A DNA stretch of 48,655 nt. Origin: an uncultured Pseudomonadota bacterium (GTDB lineage Bacteria; Pseudomonadota; Gammaproteobacteria; Xanthomonadales; Wenzhouxiangellaceae). The notes beneath the pieces were generated by a model. The model worked only from the letters and a program-made list of their open reading frames with translations, was not told where the DNA came from and made no database searches. Made by a program: the position numbers and the translations under genes. The stretch is taken from NCBI GenBank assembly GCA_937138395.1, contig CAKZPB010000118.1, positions 1 to 48,655 on the forward strand, written 5' to 3'. Of the stretch, positions 29,586-39,213 are shown piece by piece (the first letter of the stretch is position 1; each line of letters starts with the position of its first letter).

Positions 29586-30449
29586 CTATACAGCCGCAGC
29601 GCCGCTGACAATTTCAGAAATTTCCTGTGTAATGGCTGCCTGTCGCGCCTTGTTGTAGGCCAGGTTCAGTTCATCAATCAGATTATTCGCATTATCTGAC
29701 GCACTCTTCATGGCGACCATGCGCGCTGCGTGCTCGCTGGCCAGGTTTTCCAGCGTTGCGTGATAAATCAGCGACTCGATATAGCGGACGAGCAGATCAT
29801 TCAGCAGGCTTTCCGGATCGGGTTCATACAGGTAATCCCAATATTCCAGCATAGGCTCGTCTTCGGTTGCCGGCAGCGGCAGTACCTGATCGAACGTGAT
29901 TTGCTGACTCATCGTATTGATGAACTGGTTGTAGCAGACGTGCAGCTCATCCAGATCGCCTTCACGATAGCCGTCCAGCATGATCTTGATTGAGCCAATC
30001 AGATCCTCGAGCTGCGGCTGCTCACCCAGATCCTGGGTTGCGGCAGTAATTTTGATGTTGATGCGTTTGAAGAATTGGGCGGCCTTCCGACCCACCAGAA
30101 CCAACTCGACCTCTTGGCCGTCATCCTGATGCTGTTTGATTCGAGCCAGCAATTTGCGGAACAGATTGTTGTTCAAGCCACCACATAGACCGCGGTCGGA
30201 TGAAATGACAATGTAGCCGACGCGCTTGACCTCAGCATGCGGCTGCGTAAACGGGTGCTTGTATTCCGGATTGGCGTGCGCCAGGTGGCCCACTGCCTGG
30301 CGAATCATGCGCGCATAAGGACGGGAGGCCTGCATGCGGTCCTGCGCCTTGCGAATCTTTGAGGCCGAGACCATCTCAAGCGCACGCGTCACCTTGCGCG
30401 TATTCTTGATGCTCTTGATCTGACCAACAATTTCTCTGGATCCACTCAT
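29586..30449 (-). CDS. atpG: ATP synthase F1 gamma subunit
   Basis: This is the 287-residue rotor shaft. The N-terminal helix [36 protein letters not shown] and the C-terminal helix [38 protein letters not shown] form the coiled coil inside alpha3beta3. [20 protein letters not shown] in the Rossmann-like part is fully conserved. It starts 311 bases after atpA, an unusually wide gap for this operon, filled by two repeat elements. One copy is needed per enzyme. Confidence 0.97.
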   Translation of the reverse strand: MSGSREIVGQIKSIKNTRKVTRALEMVSASKIRKAQDRMQASRPYARMIRQAVGHLAHANPEYKHPFTQPHAEVKRVGYIVISSDRGLCGGLNNNLFRKLLARIKQHQDDGQEVELVLVGRKAAQFFKRINIKITAATQDLGEQPQLEDLIGSIKIMLDGYREGDLDELHVCYNQFINTMSQQITFDQVLPLPATEDEPMLEYWDYLYEPDPESLLNDLLVRYIESLIYHATLENLASEHAARMVAMKSASDNANNLIDELNLAYNKARQAAITQEISEIVSGAAAV

Positions 30450-30479
30450 GTTTTTCTCATCAAGTCTTTCAAAGCTTTT

Positions 30480-30617
30480 ACCGCCGATTTCGCAGATAGA
30501 CGCACATTAATAACAAGATCTATAGAACTTAGACTCAAAAGCTTATACAAATGAGTTGGTTCTGCTGCTTTTGCTATTTGAGCTCTTTTAATCTGTGCAA
30601 TCCGCGTAATTTGTGGT
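30480..30617. repeat. MITE-like element, copy 2
   Basis: About 138 bases, AT-richer than the flanking genes. The left end ACCGCCGATTTCGCAGATAG and the right end read from the other strand, ACCACAAATTACGCGGATTG, are imperfect inverted repeats of each other and match the ends of copy 1 at 24147-24378. The interiors differ. There is no coding capacity. It separates atpG from the structured element behind atpA. Confidence 0.5.
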
Positions 30618-30650
30618 TTCTTGTTTGTCCAGTCTCATCAGCGTGATGAA

Positions 30651-30748
30651 TTGTGTTCTCTGAGAAGGCTTGAGCTGGTTCTGAAAGCGAAGCGTACTTG
30701 AGTACGTGAGCATTTCAGAACCAGCGAAAACGCAGTCAGAGGACACAA
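30651..30748. repeat. Structured inverted-repeat element B, behind atpA
   Basis: A nested palindrome. The outer arms TTGTGTTCTCTGA (30651-30663) and TCAGAGGACACAA (30736-30748) pair with one wobble. The inner arms GCTGGTTCTGAAA (30674-30686) and TTTCAGAACCAGC (30713-30725) are perfect 13-bp complements. A central hairpin GTAC-TTGA-GTAC lies at 30694-30705. An outermost pair ATCAGCG (30637-30643)/CGCTGAT (30755-30761) reaches the atpA stop. The core AGTACGTGAGCATTTC matches element A. Confidence 0.8.
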
Positions 30749-30760
30749 GGCCCGCGCTGA

Positions 30761-32308
30761 TCACCAGCTACCGGTTTTCTTGAAGTCGTCGACTGCCGCT
30801 TTCATTTCGGCCGCCAGGTCGTCATTCCAATCGCCAGATTCGTTGATCTTGTCCATCAAGGCACCGTGCGAATTACTCATGAATGACAGCAGTGCCTGTT
30901 CGAACGGCACGACCTTGCTCAATTCCAAATCGTCAAGATACCCTTCATTACCCGCGAAGAGGCTGACCGCCATTTCGGCAACCGATAACGGTGAATACTG
31001 GGCCTGCTTCATCAGCTCGGTAATGCGTTGTCCGCGCTCCAGCTGCTTACGGGTTGCCTCATCCAGATCGGACGCAAACTGTGAAAATGCTGCCAGTTCA
31101 CGAAACTGCGCAAGCGCCAGACGAACACCGCCACCCAGCTTCTTGATGATCTTGGTTTGCGCAGCACCGCCGACTCGGGAGACCGACAGGCCGGCATTGA
31201 TGGCGGGTCGGATACCTGAATTGAACAGATCGGTCTCCAGGAAGATCTGACCGTCAGTGATCGAGATCACGTTGGTCGGAACGAACGCCGAGACGTCACC
31301 GGCCTGGGTTTCAATAATCGGCAGCGCCGTCAGCGAGCCCGTTTGGCCCTTGATTTCGCCGTCCGTCATCTTTTCTACAAAGTCTGCGTTTACGCGTGCA
31401 GCACGCTCGAGCAGACGGGAATGGAGATAGAACACATCACCAGGGAAGGCTTCACGGCCCGGTGGTCGTTTCAACAGCAGCGACACTTCGCGATAGGCAA
31501 CCGCCTGCTTGGACAGATCGTCATAGACAATCAGTGCATCCTGACCACGATCACGGAAATATTCGCCCATGGCACAGCCGGCGTACGGTGCGATGTACTG
31601 CATCGCCGCTGAGTCGGAGGCATTCGCCGCAACAATAATGGTGTGTTCCATGGCGCCGTGCTCTTCGAGCTTGGCAACCACGTTCGCAACCGATGAAGTC
31701 TTCTGGCCGACTGCGACATAAATACATTTGATGCCGGTGCCTTTCTGGTTGATGATGGCATCAATAGCCACCGCTGTCTTACCGGTCTGGCGGTCACCAA
31801 TAATCAATTCACGCTGGCCGCGACCAATCGGCACCATCGCGTCGATCGACTTCAAACCCGTCTGGACGGGCTGGTCAACGGCTTGTCGGGTAATTACGCC
31901 TGGCGCAATCTTTTCGATCGGCTCGGTTCCTGCTGCTTCGATCGGTCCTGCTCCATCAATCGGCTCACCGAGCGCGTCCACGACCCGTCCCAGCAGATTT
32001 TCTCCAACCGGCACCTGCAGAATCTTGCCGGTGCAGCGAGCGGTATCGCCCTCGACCAGGTGCTCGTAGTCACCGATGATGACGACACCGACCGAATCGC
32101 GCTCGAGGTTCAGTGCGAGTCCATAGGTGTCACCAGGAAATTCGATCATCTCGCCCTGCATGGCGTCGGCCAGGCCATCGATACGACAAATACCGTCGGA
32201 TACGCTGACGATCGTGCCTTCATTGCGGGCTTCATTGACAACCTCGAACTGTTCAACGCGCTTGCGGATCAGTTCCGAAATTTCTGTCGGGTTTAGCGTC
32301 TGCTGCAT
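30761..32308 (-). CDS. atpA: ATP synthase F1 alpha subunit
   Basis: This is the 515-residue non-catalytic nucleotide-binding subunit, three per F1. The P-loop GDRQTGKT lies at 171-178, the arginine-finger region is intact, and the N-terminal helix [12 protein letters not shown] that binds delta is present. Sequence and length are ordinary for proteobacteria. It follows atpH by 81 bases and is followed by the long repeat-filled gap before atpG. Confidence 0.98.
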   Translation of the reverse strand: MQQTLNPTEISELIRKRVEQFEVVNEARNEGTIVSVSDGICRIDGLADAMQGEMIEFPGDTYGLALNLERDSVGVVIIGDYEHLVEGDTARCTGKILQVPVGENLLGRVVDALGEPIDGAGPIEAAGTEPIEKIAPGVITRQAVDQPVQTGLKSIDAMVPIGRGQRELIIGDRQTGKTAVAIDAIINQKGTGIKCIYVAVGQKTSSVANVVAKLEEHGAMEHTIIVAANASDSAAMQYIAPYAGCAMGEYFRDRGQDALIVYDDLSKQAVAYREVSLLLKRPPGREAFPGDVFYLHSRLLERAARVNADFVEKMTDGEIKGQTGSLTALPIIETQAGDVSAFVPTNVISITDGQIFLETDLFNSGIRPAINAGLSVSRVGGAAQTKIIKKLGGGVRLALAQFRELAAFSQFASDLDEATRKQLERGQRITELMKQAQYSPLSVAEMAVSLFAGNEGYLDDLELSKVVPFEQALLSFMSNSHGALMDKINESGDWNDDLAAEMKAAVDDFKKTGSW

Positions 32309-32389
32309 GAGTATCTACTCTTTAAATTGTTTGGGTTTTCCGCAGGACATCGCCAGCGGTGGTCACGAAAAATTCTTGTCGAACAATAG

Positions 32390-32926
32390 TTATCGAACCA
32401 GTTGGCGTCCAAGCTGTTCCAGGCGACCGCGCAAACTGGCATCGATGACTCGATCACCGGCTCGAACGACCAGGCCGCCCAGTAATTCTGCATCCACATC
32501 GGTGTCCATATCAATCTCGGCACCAAACCGCTTCTGCAGACTGGCGGCCAGCTGATCACGCTGACCGGAATCCAGCTCGATAGCTGACGTTACATGCACC
32601 TTCAAGCGTTGTTCACTGGCTCTGCGCAACGTTTCGAACTGCGCATAGATTTCAGGTACGAGCGGTAATCGCCGGTAGTGCATCAACACTTGCAGAAAGT
32701 GCTTGAACGGCGCCGTCAACTGCTCGCCCAACACGTCACCGAACAAGCTTATGATTTGCTCGGATTCGATCTTTGGATGTCGAATGACTCGGCTGGCCGA
32801 ATCCGTCTCGACCACCTCGGTTGCCAGCGCTAGCGCGCTGCGCCATGTATCGAGCGCATCATTCTTCTCGGCCAGATCAAATGCCGCGCGAGCATAGGGA
32901 CGAGCCAGTGTCGTTTCAGCCAGCAT
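32390..32926 (-). CDS. atpH: ATP synthase F1 delta subunit
   Basis: This 178-residue subunit (OSCP homologue) fixes the peripheral stalk to the top of F1. The opening LARPYARAAFDLAEKNDALDTWRSAL and the C-terminal ASLQKRFGAEIDMDTDVDAELLGGLVVRAGDRVIDASLRGRLEQL are diagnostic. It starts six bases after the atpF stop. Confidence 0.96.
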   Translation of the reverse strand: MLAETTLARPYARAAFDLAEKNDALDTWRSALALATEVVETDSASRVIRHPKIESEQIISLFGDVLGEQLTAPFKHFLQVLMHYRRLPLVPEIYAQFETLRRASEQRLKVHVTSAIELDSGQRDQLAASLQKRFGAEIDMDTDVDAELLGGLVVRAGDRVIDASLRGRLEQLGRQLVR

Positions 32927-32932
32927 GGTGGA

Positions 32933-33406
32933 TCAGAGCTCCGAGGCCATGCGATCGAGCATCGTGCGATGACGATCTGCATCAAGCTCTTCGCCCAGCA
33001 CCTTCGATGCCCCGGCGACGGTCAGCTCGGCCAGCTTTTCGCGCAAAGCTTCACGCGCCTGATTGGTCGCCAGCTTGATATCAGCTTCTGCCGCCTGCAC
33101 CTGACGATCGCGTTCGGCCAACGCATCCTGCTTGGCCTGTTCGACGATCTCATTTCCGCGCTGACCGGCCTGTTCGATAATTTCACTAGAACGGGCACGT
33201 GCTTCACGCAGCACTTGTTCGGCTTCGGCCTGGGCCTTGACCAGCGCCTGCTCGGCTTCGTCGGACTGGGCCAGGCCTTCAGCAATTTTCTGACGACGTT
33301 CTTCCATCGCCTGAGTCAGCGGCGGCCAGACATATTTCATGGTCACCAGCACCAGCACCAGGAAGGTGCCGGCCTGACCAACTAATGTAAGAGGACTGAT
33401 GTCCAT
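32933..33406 (-). CDS. atpF: ATP synthase Fo b subunit
   Basis: This is the 157-residue peripheral stalk subunit. One N-terminal membrane helix (LVGQAGTFLVLVLVTMKYVWPPL) is followed by a long charged coiled coil rich in Ala, Glu, Gln and Arg, as in the E. coli protein (156 residues). AGGAA lies seven bases before the ATG. A single b gene is present, so the stalk is a homodimer. Confidence 0.97.
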   Translation of the reverse strand: MDISPLTLVGQAGTFLVLVLVTMKYVWPPLTQAMEERRQKIAEGLAQSDEAEQALVKAQAEAEQVLREARARSSEIIEQAGQRGNEIVEQAKQDALAERDRQVQAAEADIKLATNQAREALREKLAELTVAGASKVLGEELDADRHRTMLDRMASEL

Positions 33407-33485
33407 ATCGCGTTCCTGCTAATCGATTCGATGGTTAATCCGAACGCCTGCTTCAGCTCAACGGGCGTTCAGGCTCAACGGATGC

Positions 33486-33758
<273 letters not shown>

Positions 33759-33817
33759 TTATGTCTCCTGATGTACTCGTACTGAATGTGAATTAAAAAA
33801 TAACTATTACAAACGGA

Positions 33818-34630
<813 letters not shown>

Positions 34631-35065
34631 TCAGTCGGTGCCGACCAGGGTGCCTTGCAGGCGCCACAGGGCCAGCCAATATGCCACCAGGGTGGCCAGA
34701 TATCCAATTAAAACCGGTACAAAAAAACCGGCAAACCAATAAGCAACTGCGGCAAACAGCAAGGCCGCCAGCGCCAATTTCATGGCCATACCGCGATAAA
34801 ACGCGGTGACCAGCTGAGCGGGCGAGGCCTGGTTGCCCGAAAGCACGATTCGGAGCGCCGCAACCGCAGTCAGCAAAATACCAATTCCGCCACCGCCAAT
34901 TCCGGCGAGGGCTTCGGCGCGACCCAGCCAAAGCGCCAGACCAACTGCAGCCAGCGCTGCAAGTATGGCCTGCGTCCGCAGTAGCCAAACCATTGCCCGA
35001 GCAAACTCTTCAGCGGGCAATGCCGGTGGTTGTTCAATTGTTGAATCGTCGCTGGATGAACTCAT
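34631..35065 (-). CDS. atpI: ATP synthase-associated protein AtpI
   Basis: This 144-residue protein has four membrane helices and a short charged N-terminus, the usual AtpI shape. It is first in the operon. AtpI homologues assist c-ring assembly or magnesium handling and are not part of the finished enzyme; the sequence is poorly conserved and position gives most of the support. AGGG lies just upstream of the ATG. Confidence 0.85.
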   Translation of the reverse strand: MSSSSDDSTIEQPPALPAEEFARAMVWLLRTQAILAALAAVGLALWLGRAEALAGIGGGGIGILLTAVAALRIVLSGNQASPAQLVTAFYRGMAMKLALAALLFAAVAYWFAGFFVPVLIGYLATLVAYWLALWRLQGTLVGTD

Positions 35066-35185
35066 TCAAACCCTGTCCCGCCATCCGGCTGATCGACCAA
35101 TGAGATGGCCGAAGATTCCAACGATTGGCTGCATCCGATGCACCTGAATAGCGACCAGCGCAATCAGCAGTAGCAAATCCGGTTA

Positions 35186-35216
35186 ATTATAGCAGGAAAG
35201 GCAGCGCGCACGACAA
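35186..35216 (-). promoter_or_regulatory. Promoter of the atp operon
   Basis: On the minus strand a perfect TATAAT (35191-35186) is preceded by TG one base away, an extended -10. TTGTCG (35216-35211) is a fair -35 at a 19-base spacing. The extended -10 can compensate for the long spacer. The leader to the atpI start would be about 115 bases. It is the best promoter match upstream of atpI. Confidence 0.6.
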
Positions 35217-35276
35217 GTCTATATAGCCATTGTTGATATCAAAAGCATGGCAGCACAGGAATCATCAATCAGCAAC

Positions 35277-35741
35277 TCAAGGATTGATCCGGGCGATCTT
35301 CTCATGTATTTCATTCAATTGAACCAGCGCGGCCGAGCCGTACCAGGGCCGCAATTCCATCTCCAGCGCACCGGCCTGGATCGCAGGGTCTGCTTCGGTC
35401 CACGCCCGCGCCTGCTCCATCGAGTCGGTTGCGAAAATAAAAATGCCGCGCACCGAGCCGGCATCCATGAAAGGCCCTGCCATGACCAGATGACCCTGTT
35501 CGGCCATCGAGCGGATATGGGCCATATGCCCCTGTTGTAGTTCAGCTGCCCGGTCGGCATTTTCGGATGGATTCGGACCGGACTTCAAAAACGCCATGAC
35601 ATAGGCCCGCATGCCGTATTGATCGGCACCCAGCTCATTGGCCAGCTGCGCATCGAACATCACTTCATCGTCGGCCCATGCAGGGATCGTGATTAAAGCA
35701 ATTGCAATGATCAAAACGATTATCGACAGGTTGCGGCACAC
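35277..35741 (-). CDS. Exported YciI-like (YCII domain) protein
   Basis: This is a 154-residue protein with a signal peptide (IIVLIIAIALITIPAWA) and a YCII domain (YVMAFLKSGPNP, LQQGHMAHIRSMAEQGHLVMAGPFMDAGSVRGIFIF, EADPAIQAGAL). The conserved His and Asp of the fold are present. Most YCII proteins are cytosolic, and exported forms are less usual. The GTG at 35741 is chosen since GGAGA lies seven bases upstream and it begins at the signal peptide. It sits just upstream of the atp promoter on the same strand. Confidence 0.8.
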   Translation of the reverse strand: MCRNLSIIVLIIAIALITIPAWADDEVMFDAQLANELGADQYGMRAYVMAFLKSGPNPSENADRAAELQQGHMAHIRSMAEQGHLVMAGPFMDAGSVRGIFIFATDSMEQARAWTEADPAIQAGALEMELRPWYGSAALVQLNEIHEKIARINP

Positions 35742-35804
35742 GGTTGGTTCTCCACTGTTCAATGTGCTGGAGTCTAGCATTCCGAATGCTCCGATTCGGC
35801 AGAA

Positions 35805-36668
35805 TCAGGCGGGATGAAGTGCGCTTCGATAGCGCCGCGAACAGGGCAGCTGATGTCCACTATGCAAGCGAATCCTGGCGTCGCCCGACTCCAGTGGTTC
35901 GATTTCTGCCACGAACTCAAGATTCACGATATAGCTGCGATGGATGCGTCGAAATCGACCCGAGTCCAGCTTCTGCTGTAAATGCTTCATCGTGCTTCTG
36001 AGCGGATACGCTCGCCCATCGGCATTCAGGTTCACGTAATTGCCGGCAGCCTGAGCAAATTCGATTCGAGCCGCTGGGACCAGATATTCCCGCCCCAGCA
36101 TCTTGACCAGAAATCGTTCTGGTGCTGCGGGTTCGTCGTTGCATGGCTCATCGGTCTGCAAATCCAGCCACCGTGCTTCACCCTGTAGCCGACGCAGGAT
36201 GAATCGATAGCCTTCGATCATCAGCACCATGCCGGCATAGGTGCGAGCGTCTTTCAGGTATTCATACATCAGCTCAATTCCCCAGTTGCCAAAGCTGTAG
36301 TCGAGTTCAGTAAAAGAATAGGCGACGTGGCGAAATGCGACCATCAGCACGACATGGCCGAACGAAAAAAGCAGGCTTCCCAGCAGGTGCCAGGCCAGAA
36401 AACGGCGCCAGCGATTCCAGTCGGGTGGCCATTGGCGCGTAAACCAGACTACAAGTGGCGTCAGCAACAGGAAAGCAACTGCGCTGCTGGTCTCCCAGAC
36501 CGCAGGCTGCCAGGTATGCAGCGTTTCACCTGCTCGGCGAAAGTCGATGACCTGAGTAATGCTGTTGGCCACCGCATTGATCACGCATAGACTCAGCCAA
36601 AATCCCACTTCAAACATGCGCTGCCAGGGCCGATAGCGCTGCAACAGTTCAGGGCCGGAAACACTCAT
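35805..36668 (-). CDS. Membrane-bound LytTR-family transcription regulator
   Basis: This is a 287-residue regulator. The N-terminal ~160 residues carry about four membrane helices in place of a receiver domain. The C-terminal LytTR DNA-binding domain (about 185-285) contains AAGNYVNLNADGRAYPLRSTMKHL and FRRIHRSYIVNLEFV. It probably senses a membrane or envelope signal directly. Start choice is uncertain: ATG at 36668 begins a clean domain, while an ATG at 36773 adds 35 unconserved-looking residues and would overlap the divergent promoter. It is divergent from the acyltransferase gene, a likely target. Confidence 0.82.
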   Translation of the reverse strand: MSVSGPELLQRYRPWQRMFEVGFWLSLCVINAVANSITQVIDFRRAGETLHTWQPAVWETSSAVAFLLLTPLVVWFTRQWPPDWNRWRRFLAWHLLGSLLFSFGHVVLMVAFRHVAYSFTELDYSFGNWGIELMYEYLKDARTYAGMVLMIEGYRFILRRLQGEARWLDLQTDEPCNDEPAAPERFLVKMLGREYLVPAARIEFAQAAGNYVNLNADGRAYPLRSTMKHLQQKLDSGRFRRIHRSYIVNLEFVAEIEPLESGDARIRLHSGHQLPCSRRYRSALHPA

Positions 36669-36719
36669 AGGCAAAATAGTACGGTGATTGGAGGTCCCAC
36701 GCCACCGCCGTTTGTCCCT

Positions 36720-36739
36720 GGTTGGGGTCGGTTGGTCCC
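36720..36739. promoter_or_regulatory. Tandem decamer repeat, possible LytTR binding site
   Basis: GGTTGGGGTC (36720-36729) and GGTTGGTCCC (36730-36739) are adjacent direct repeats with a 10-base period, in the gap between the divergent LytTR regulator and acyltransferase. Related strings occur nearby (GATTGGAGGTCCC at 36686, GGTATTGG near 36756). LytTR proteins bind direct repeats one helical turn or so apart, so this is a candidate operator. The assignment rests on position and repeat form only. Confidence 0.35.
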
Positions 36740-36802
36740 CAGGCGATTGAAATCGGTATTGGTTTTCAACCATGCTGAGAATTGCATATAAGGAAATGGC
36801 TC

Positions 36803-38002
36803 ATGAAATCAGAACGGCGACACGACATCGACACGTTGCGCGTCGGCGCTTTCGTGCTGCTGATCCTCTACCACACAGGCATGGTCTACGTCTATGACTG
36901 GGGCTTTCACATCAAGAGCCCGCATCAGTGGGAGTGGCTGCAGTGGCCGATGATTACCAGCAACCGCTGGCGCATGAGCCTGCTGTTTCTGATCTCGGGC
37001 ATCGCGATCGGAATGAGTTCACTGGTATCCCGGCCATGGACCATCCTTGCGCGTCGCAGCCTGCGGTTATTAATGCCGCTGATCTTCGGAATGCTTTTTA
37101 TCGTCTCAGTCCAGGCCTACTATGAAGCACTGAGCAACGGTGCTGTTGAGCCCGGATATATCGCGTTCATGCAGCGCTACCTGATGCTACAACCCTGGCC
37201 CGACGGTGGCTTTGCGGGTGCTGAATACGGCGTGACCTGGAATCATCTGTGGTACCTGGCCTACCTTTGGGTCTACAGCCTGGTCCTGGCCGGTCTTGTT
37301 GCGTTGTTCCGTTTACCGGTGCTGCGAATACTGAAAACTAGCTGGCTGGCTCCTGGTCGCTGGGCCGGCTGGGTCGTTATTTTGCTACCACTGCCGTGGC
37401 TGTTCTATGGCTTGTATGTGCTCGAGCCGATCTATGACACGAATCACGCCCTGATCGACGATTGGTATGCGCACAGCAAATACCTGTTCATGTTTCTGTT
37501 CGGTGTGGCCGTGGCGCGAAGTCAACGGTTCTGGGAGCATGTGGTTGACCTGCGCCGGTGGACGTTCGGCCTGGCGCTGTTCGGCTGGATGGTATACATG
37601 GCCTTGCGCGTGCTGGGGCGCAGCATTACCCCTGAACAAGCCGCTGAACTGCCCGACATCAACTGGACCGCCATCTCCGATAGTGCGCATATCCTATATA
37701 TGTGGTGTGCACTGCTAGCCATCCTTGGCTATGGCAAGGTCTACCTGAACCGCCCCTATCGCTGGCTATCCTACGCCAACCAGGCCGTCTATCCGTGGTA
37801 CATCCTGCATCAGAGTCTGATCATTCCGCTGGCTTTCTGGCTGATTCCGCTGAACCTGCCCGGCTGGCTGGAGGCCAGCTTGGTGCTATTCGGCACCATC
37901 GCAGGCTGTGCGTTGATCCATGAATTCATCATCCGCCGAATGCGCTGGCTGCATCCGCTGTTTGGCGTGCATCTCCGACCGCAAGCTGTCTCCACTCAGT
38001 GA
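36803..38002 (+). CDS. Acyltransferase family 3 membrane protein
   Basis: This is a 399-residue protein with about ten membrane helices. The opening RHDIDTLRVGAFVLLILYHTGM matches the acyltransferase-3/OpgC family, with the active-site His in LYHTGM. Members transfer acyl groups to sugars of the envelope or to periplasmic glucans. The substrate cannot be read from sequence. The ATG at 36803 follows AGGA; a TTG at 36782 is less likely. Divergent from a membrane LytTR gene, a pairing I recall from other gammaproteobacteria. Confidence 0.85.
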   Translation: MKSERRHDIDTLRVGAFVLLILYHTGMVYVYDWGFHIKSPHQWEWLQWPMITSNRWRMSLLFLISGIAIGMSSLVSRPWTILARRSLRLLMPLIFGMLFIVSVQAYYEALSNGAVEPGYIAFMQRYLMLQPWPDGGFAGAEYGVTWNHLWYLAYLWVYSLVLAGLVALFRLPVLRILKTSWLAPGRWAGWVVILLPLPWLFYGLYVLEPIYDTNHALIDDWYAHSKYLFMFLFGVAVARSQRFWEHVVDLRRWTFGLALFGWMVYMALRVLGRSITPEQAAELPDINWTAISDSAHILYMWCALLAILGYGKVYLNRPYRWLSYANQAVYPWYILHQSLIIPLAFWLIPLNLPGWLEASLVLFGTIAGCALIHEFIIRRMRWLHPLFGVHLRPQAVSTQ

Positions 38003-38026
38003 AGCCCGCTTGAGATTCAAAATTGA

Positions 38027-39184
38027 TTATTCCCTGAGCGCAGTCACAATCGGCATGCGTGCAGCGCGGATGGCCGGGGCCAGGCCGCCGATCAGGCCGA
38101 TGATCAGGGCCAGTACGATGCCCTGGATCAGCAGGTCCGGCGTGACGGCAAACGCGAACACGACCTGGGTGAAGCTGGCAAAGTTCAACGTCGATACGGT
38201 CAGGCCGTTGAACAGCAGATAGGCCAGCAGCGCGCCAATCAAGCCGCCGATCAGCGCGAGCACAAACGCTTCGATCATGACCGACACCACAATGGATCTC
38301 GGCGCAAAGCCCAGCGCGCGCAACGTGGCAATTTCACGCGAGCGATCCGATACCGCCGAGTACATGGTATTCAGCGCCCCAAACATGGCCCCGAGCGCCA
38401 TCAGGATCGCGATGAAGTAGCCGATGACGGAAATAAAAGTAGACAATATTTCGGACTGGGCGGCAAAATAGTCGGTTTCCCGCTCAACCTGAACCGACAG
38501 CCGTGGATCGCTGGTCAGCGTGTCCTTGAAGGCATTGAAGGCATCGGGATCCTGCAGCTGGCCATAGACGATCGAGAAGTTATTGCCTCTGCGATACGCG
38601 CCCTGAAGAACCGGCGCATCGGTCCACAGCTCGGATTCCGCCACGCCGCCGTCGGCCGTAAACACCCCAACGACATCCCAGCGCTCGGTGCCGAATTCCA
38701 GCGTCGTACCGGGCACCAGGCCTTCAAATTGACCTGCTGCGCCGATTCCGGCAATCACCTGTTTGCGACCGGGCTCGAACATGCGCCCCTCGACCAGTTC
38801 GAAATTCTGGCGGATGGCCGGCGCGTCGGCCTCCACGCCGCGGAACGGCACGTTGGACATGCTGCCAGTGCCCTTTTTCGGGATATCGACCATGACATAG
38901 ACTTCGCGCGAGACCAACGCCAGGTCTTCTGACTGCGCAATCAGCCGCGACTGTTCCCCGTCAAAGCCCGAATCCAGCTCGGAGCTCGAACCGGAGCGCA
39001 ACACAACGACATTGTCTTCGCGCGCAGCACCGCTCAGGGTTTCGCGGAATCCGCTGGCCATCGACAGCACGGCAACCAGTACCGCGACCACGCCGGCCAC
39101 GCCGATAATGGCCACCAGTGACGGGCCGATTCGGCTCGGCAAACTGCGCAGGCTCTGTAGCGTAATTGCAATGGTCTGTCCCAT
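38027..39184 (-). CDS. ABC transporter permease (MacB/FtsX type), second copy
   Basis: This is a 385-residue permease with an N-terminal membrane helix, a large periplasmic MacB-like domain (about 60-250) and three C-terminal helices of the FtsX domain (MALGAMFGALNTMYSAVSDRSREIATLRALGF). It is the last gene of a four-gene exporter operon, 29 bases after a homologous permease. The two probably form a heterodimer. AGGATC precedes the ATG. It converges with the acyltransferase gene. Confidence 0.92.
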   Translation of the reverse strand: MGQTIAITLQSLRSLPSRIGPSLVAIIGVAGVVAVLVAVLSMASGFRETLSGAAREDNVVVLRSGSSSELDSGFDGEQSRLIAQSEDLALVSREVYVMVDIPKKGTGSMSNVPFRGVEADAPAIRQNFELVEGRMFEPGRKQVIAGIGAAGQFEGLVPGTTLEFGTERWDVVGVFTADGGVAESELWTDAPVLQGAYRRGNNFSIVYGQLQDPDAFNAFKDTLTSDPRLSVQVERETDYFAAQSEILSTFISVIGYFIAILMALGAMFGALNTMYSAVSDRSREIATLRALGFAPRSIVVSVMIEAFVLALIGGLIGALLAYLLFNGLTVSTLNFASFTQVVFAFAVTPDLLIQGIVLALIIGLIGGLAPAIRAARMPIVTALRE

Positions 39185-39213
39185 GATGATGATCCTTTGT
39201 TGATTTCGGCTTC

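Larger units (their letters stand above)
30450..30760. other. Atypically long atpA-atpG gap
   Basis: 311 bases without a gene inside an otherwise compact operon. From the atpG side it holds a short leader with the atpG ribosome site, then MITE-like copy 2 (30480-30617), a small hairpin TCATCA-GCG-TGATGA (about 30635-30649), and structured element B (30651-30748), which runs up to the atpA stop. No promoter was recognised with confidence, although the AT-rich MITE segment could supply one. Confidence 0.7.
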
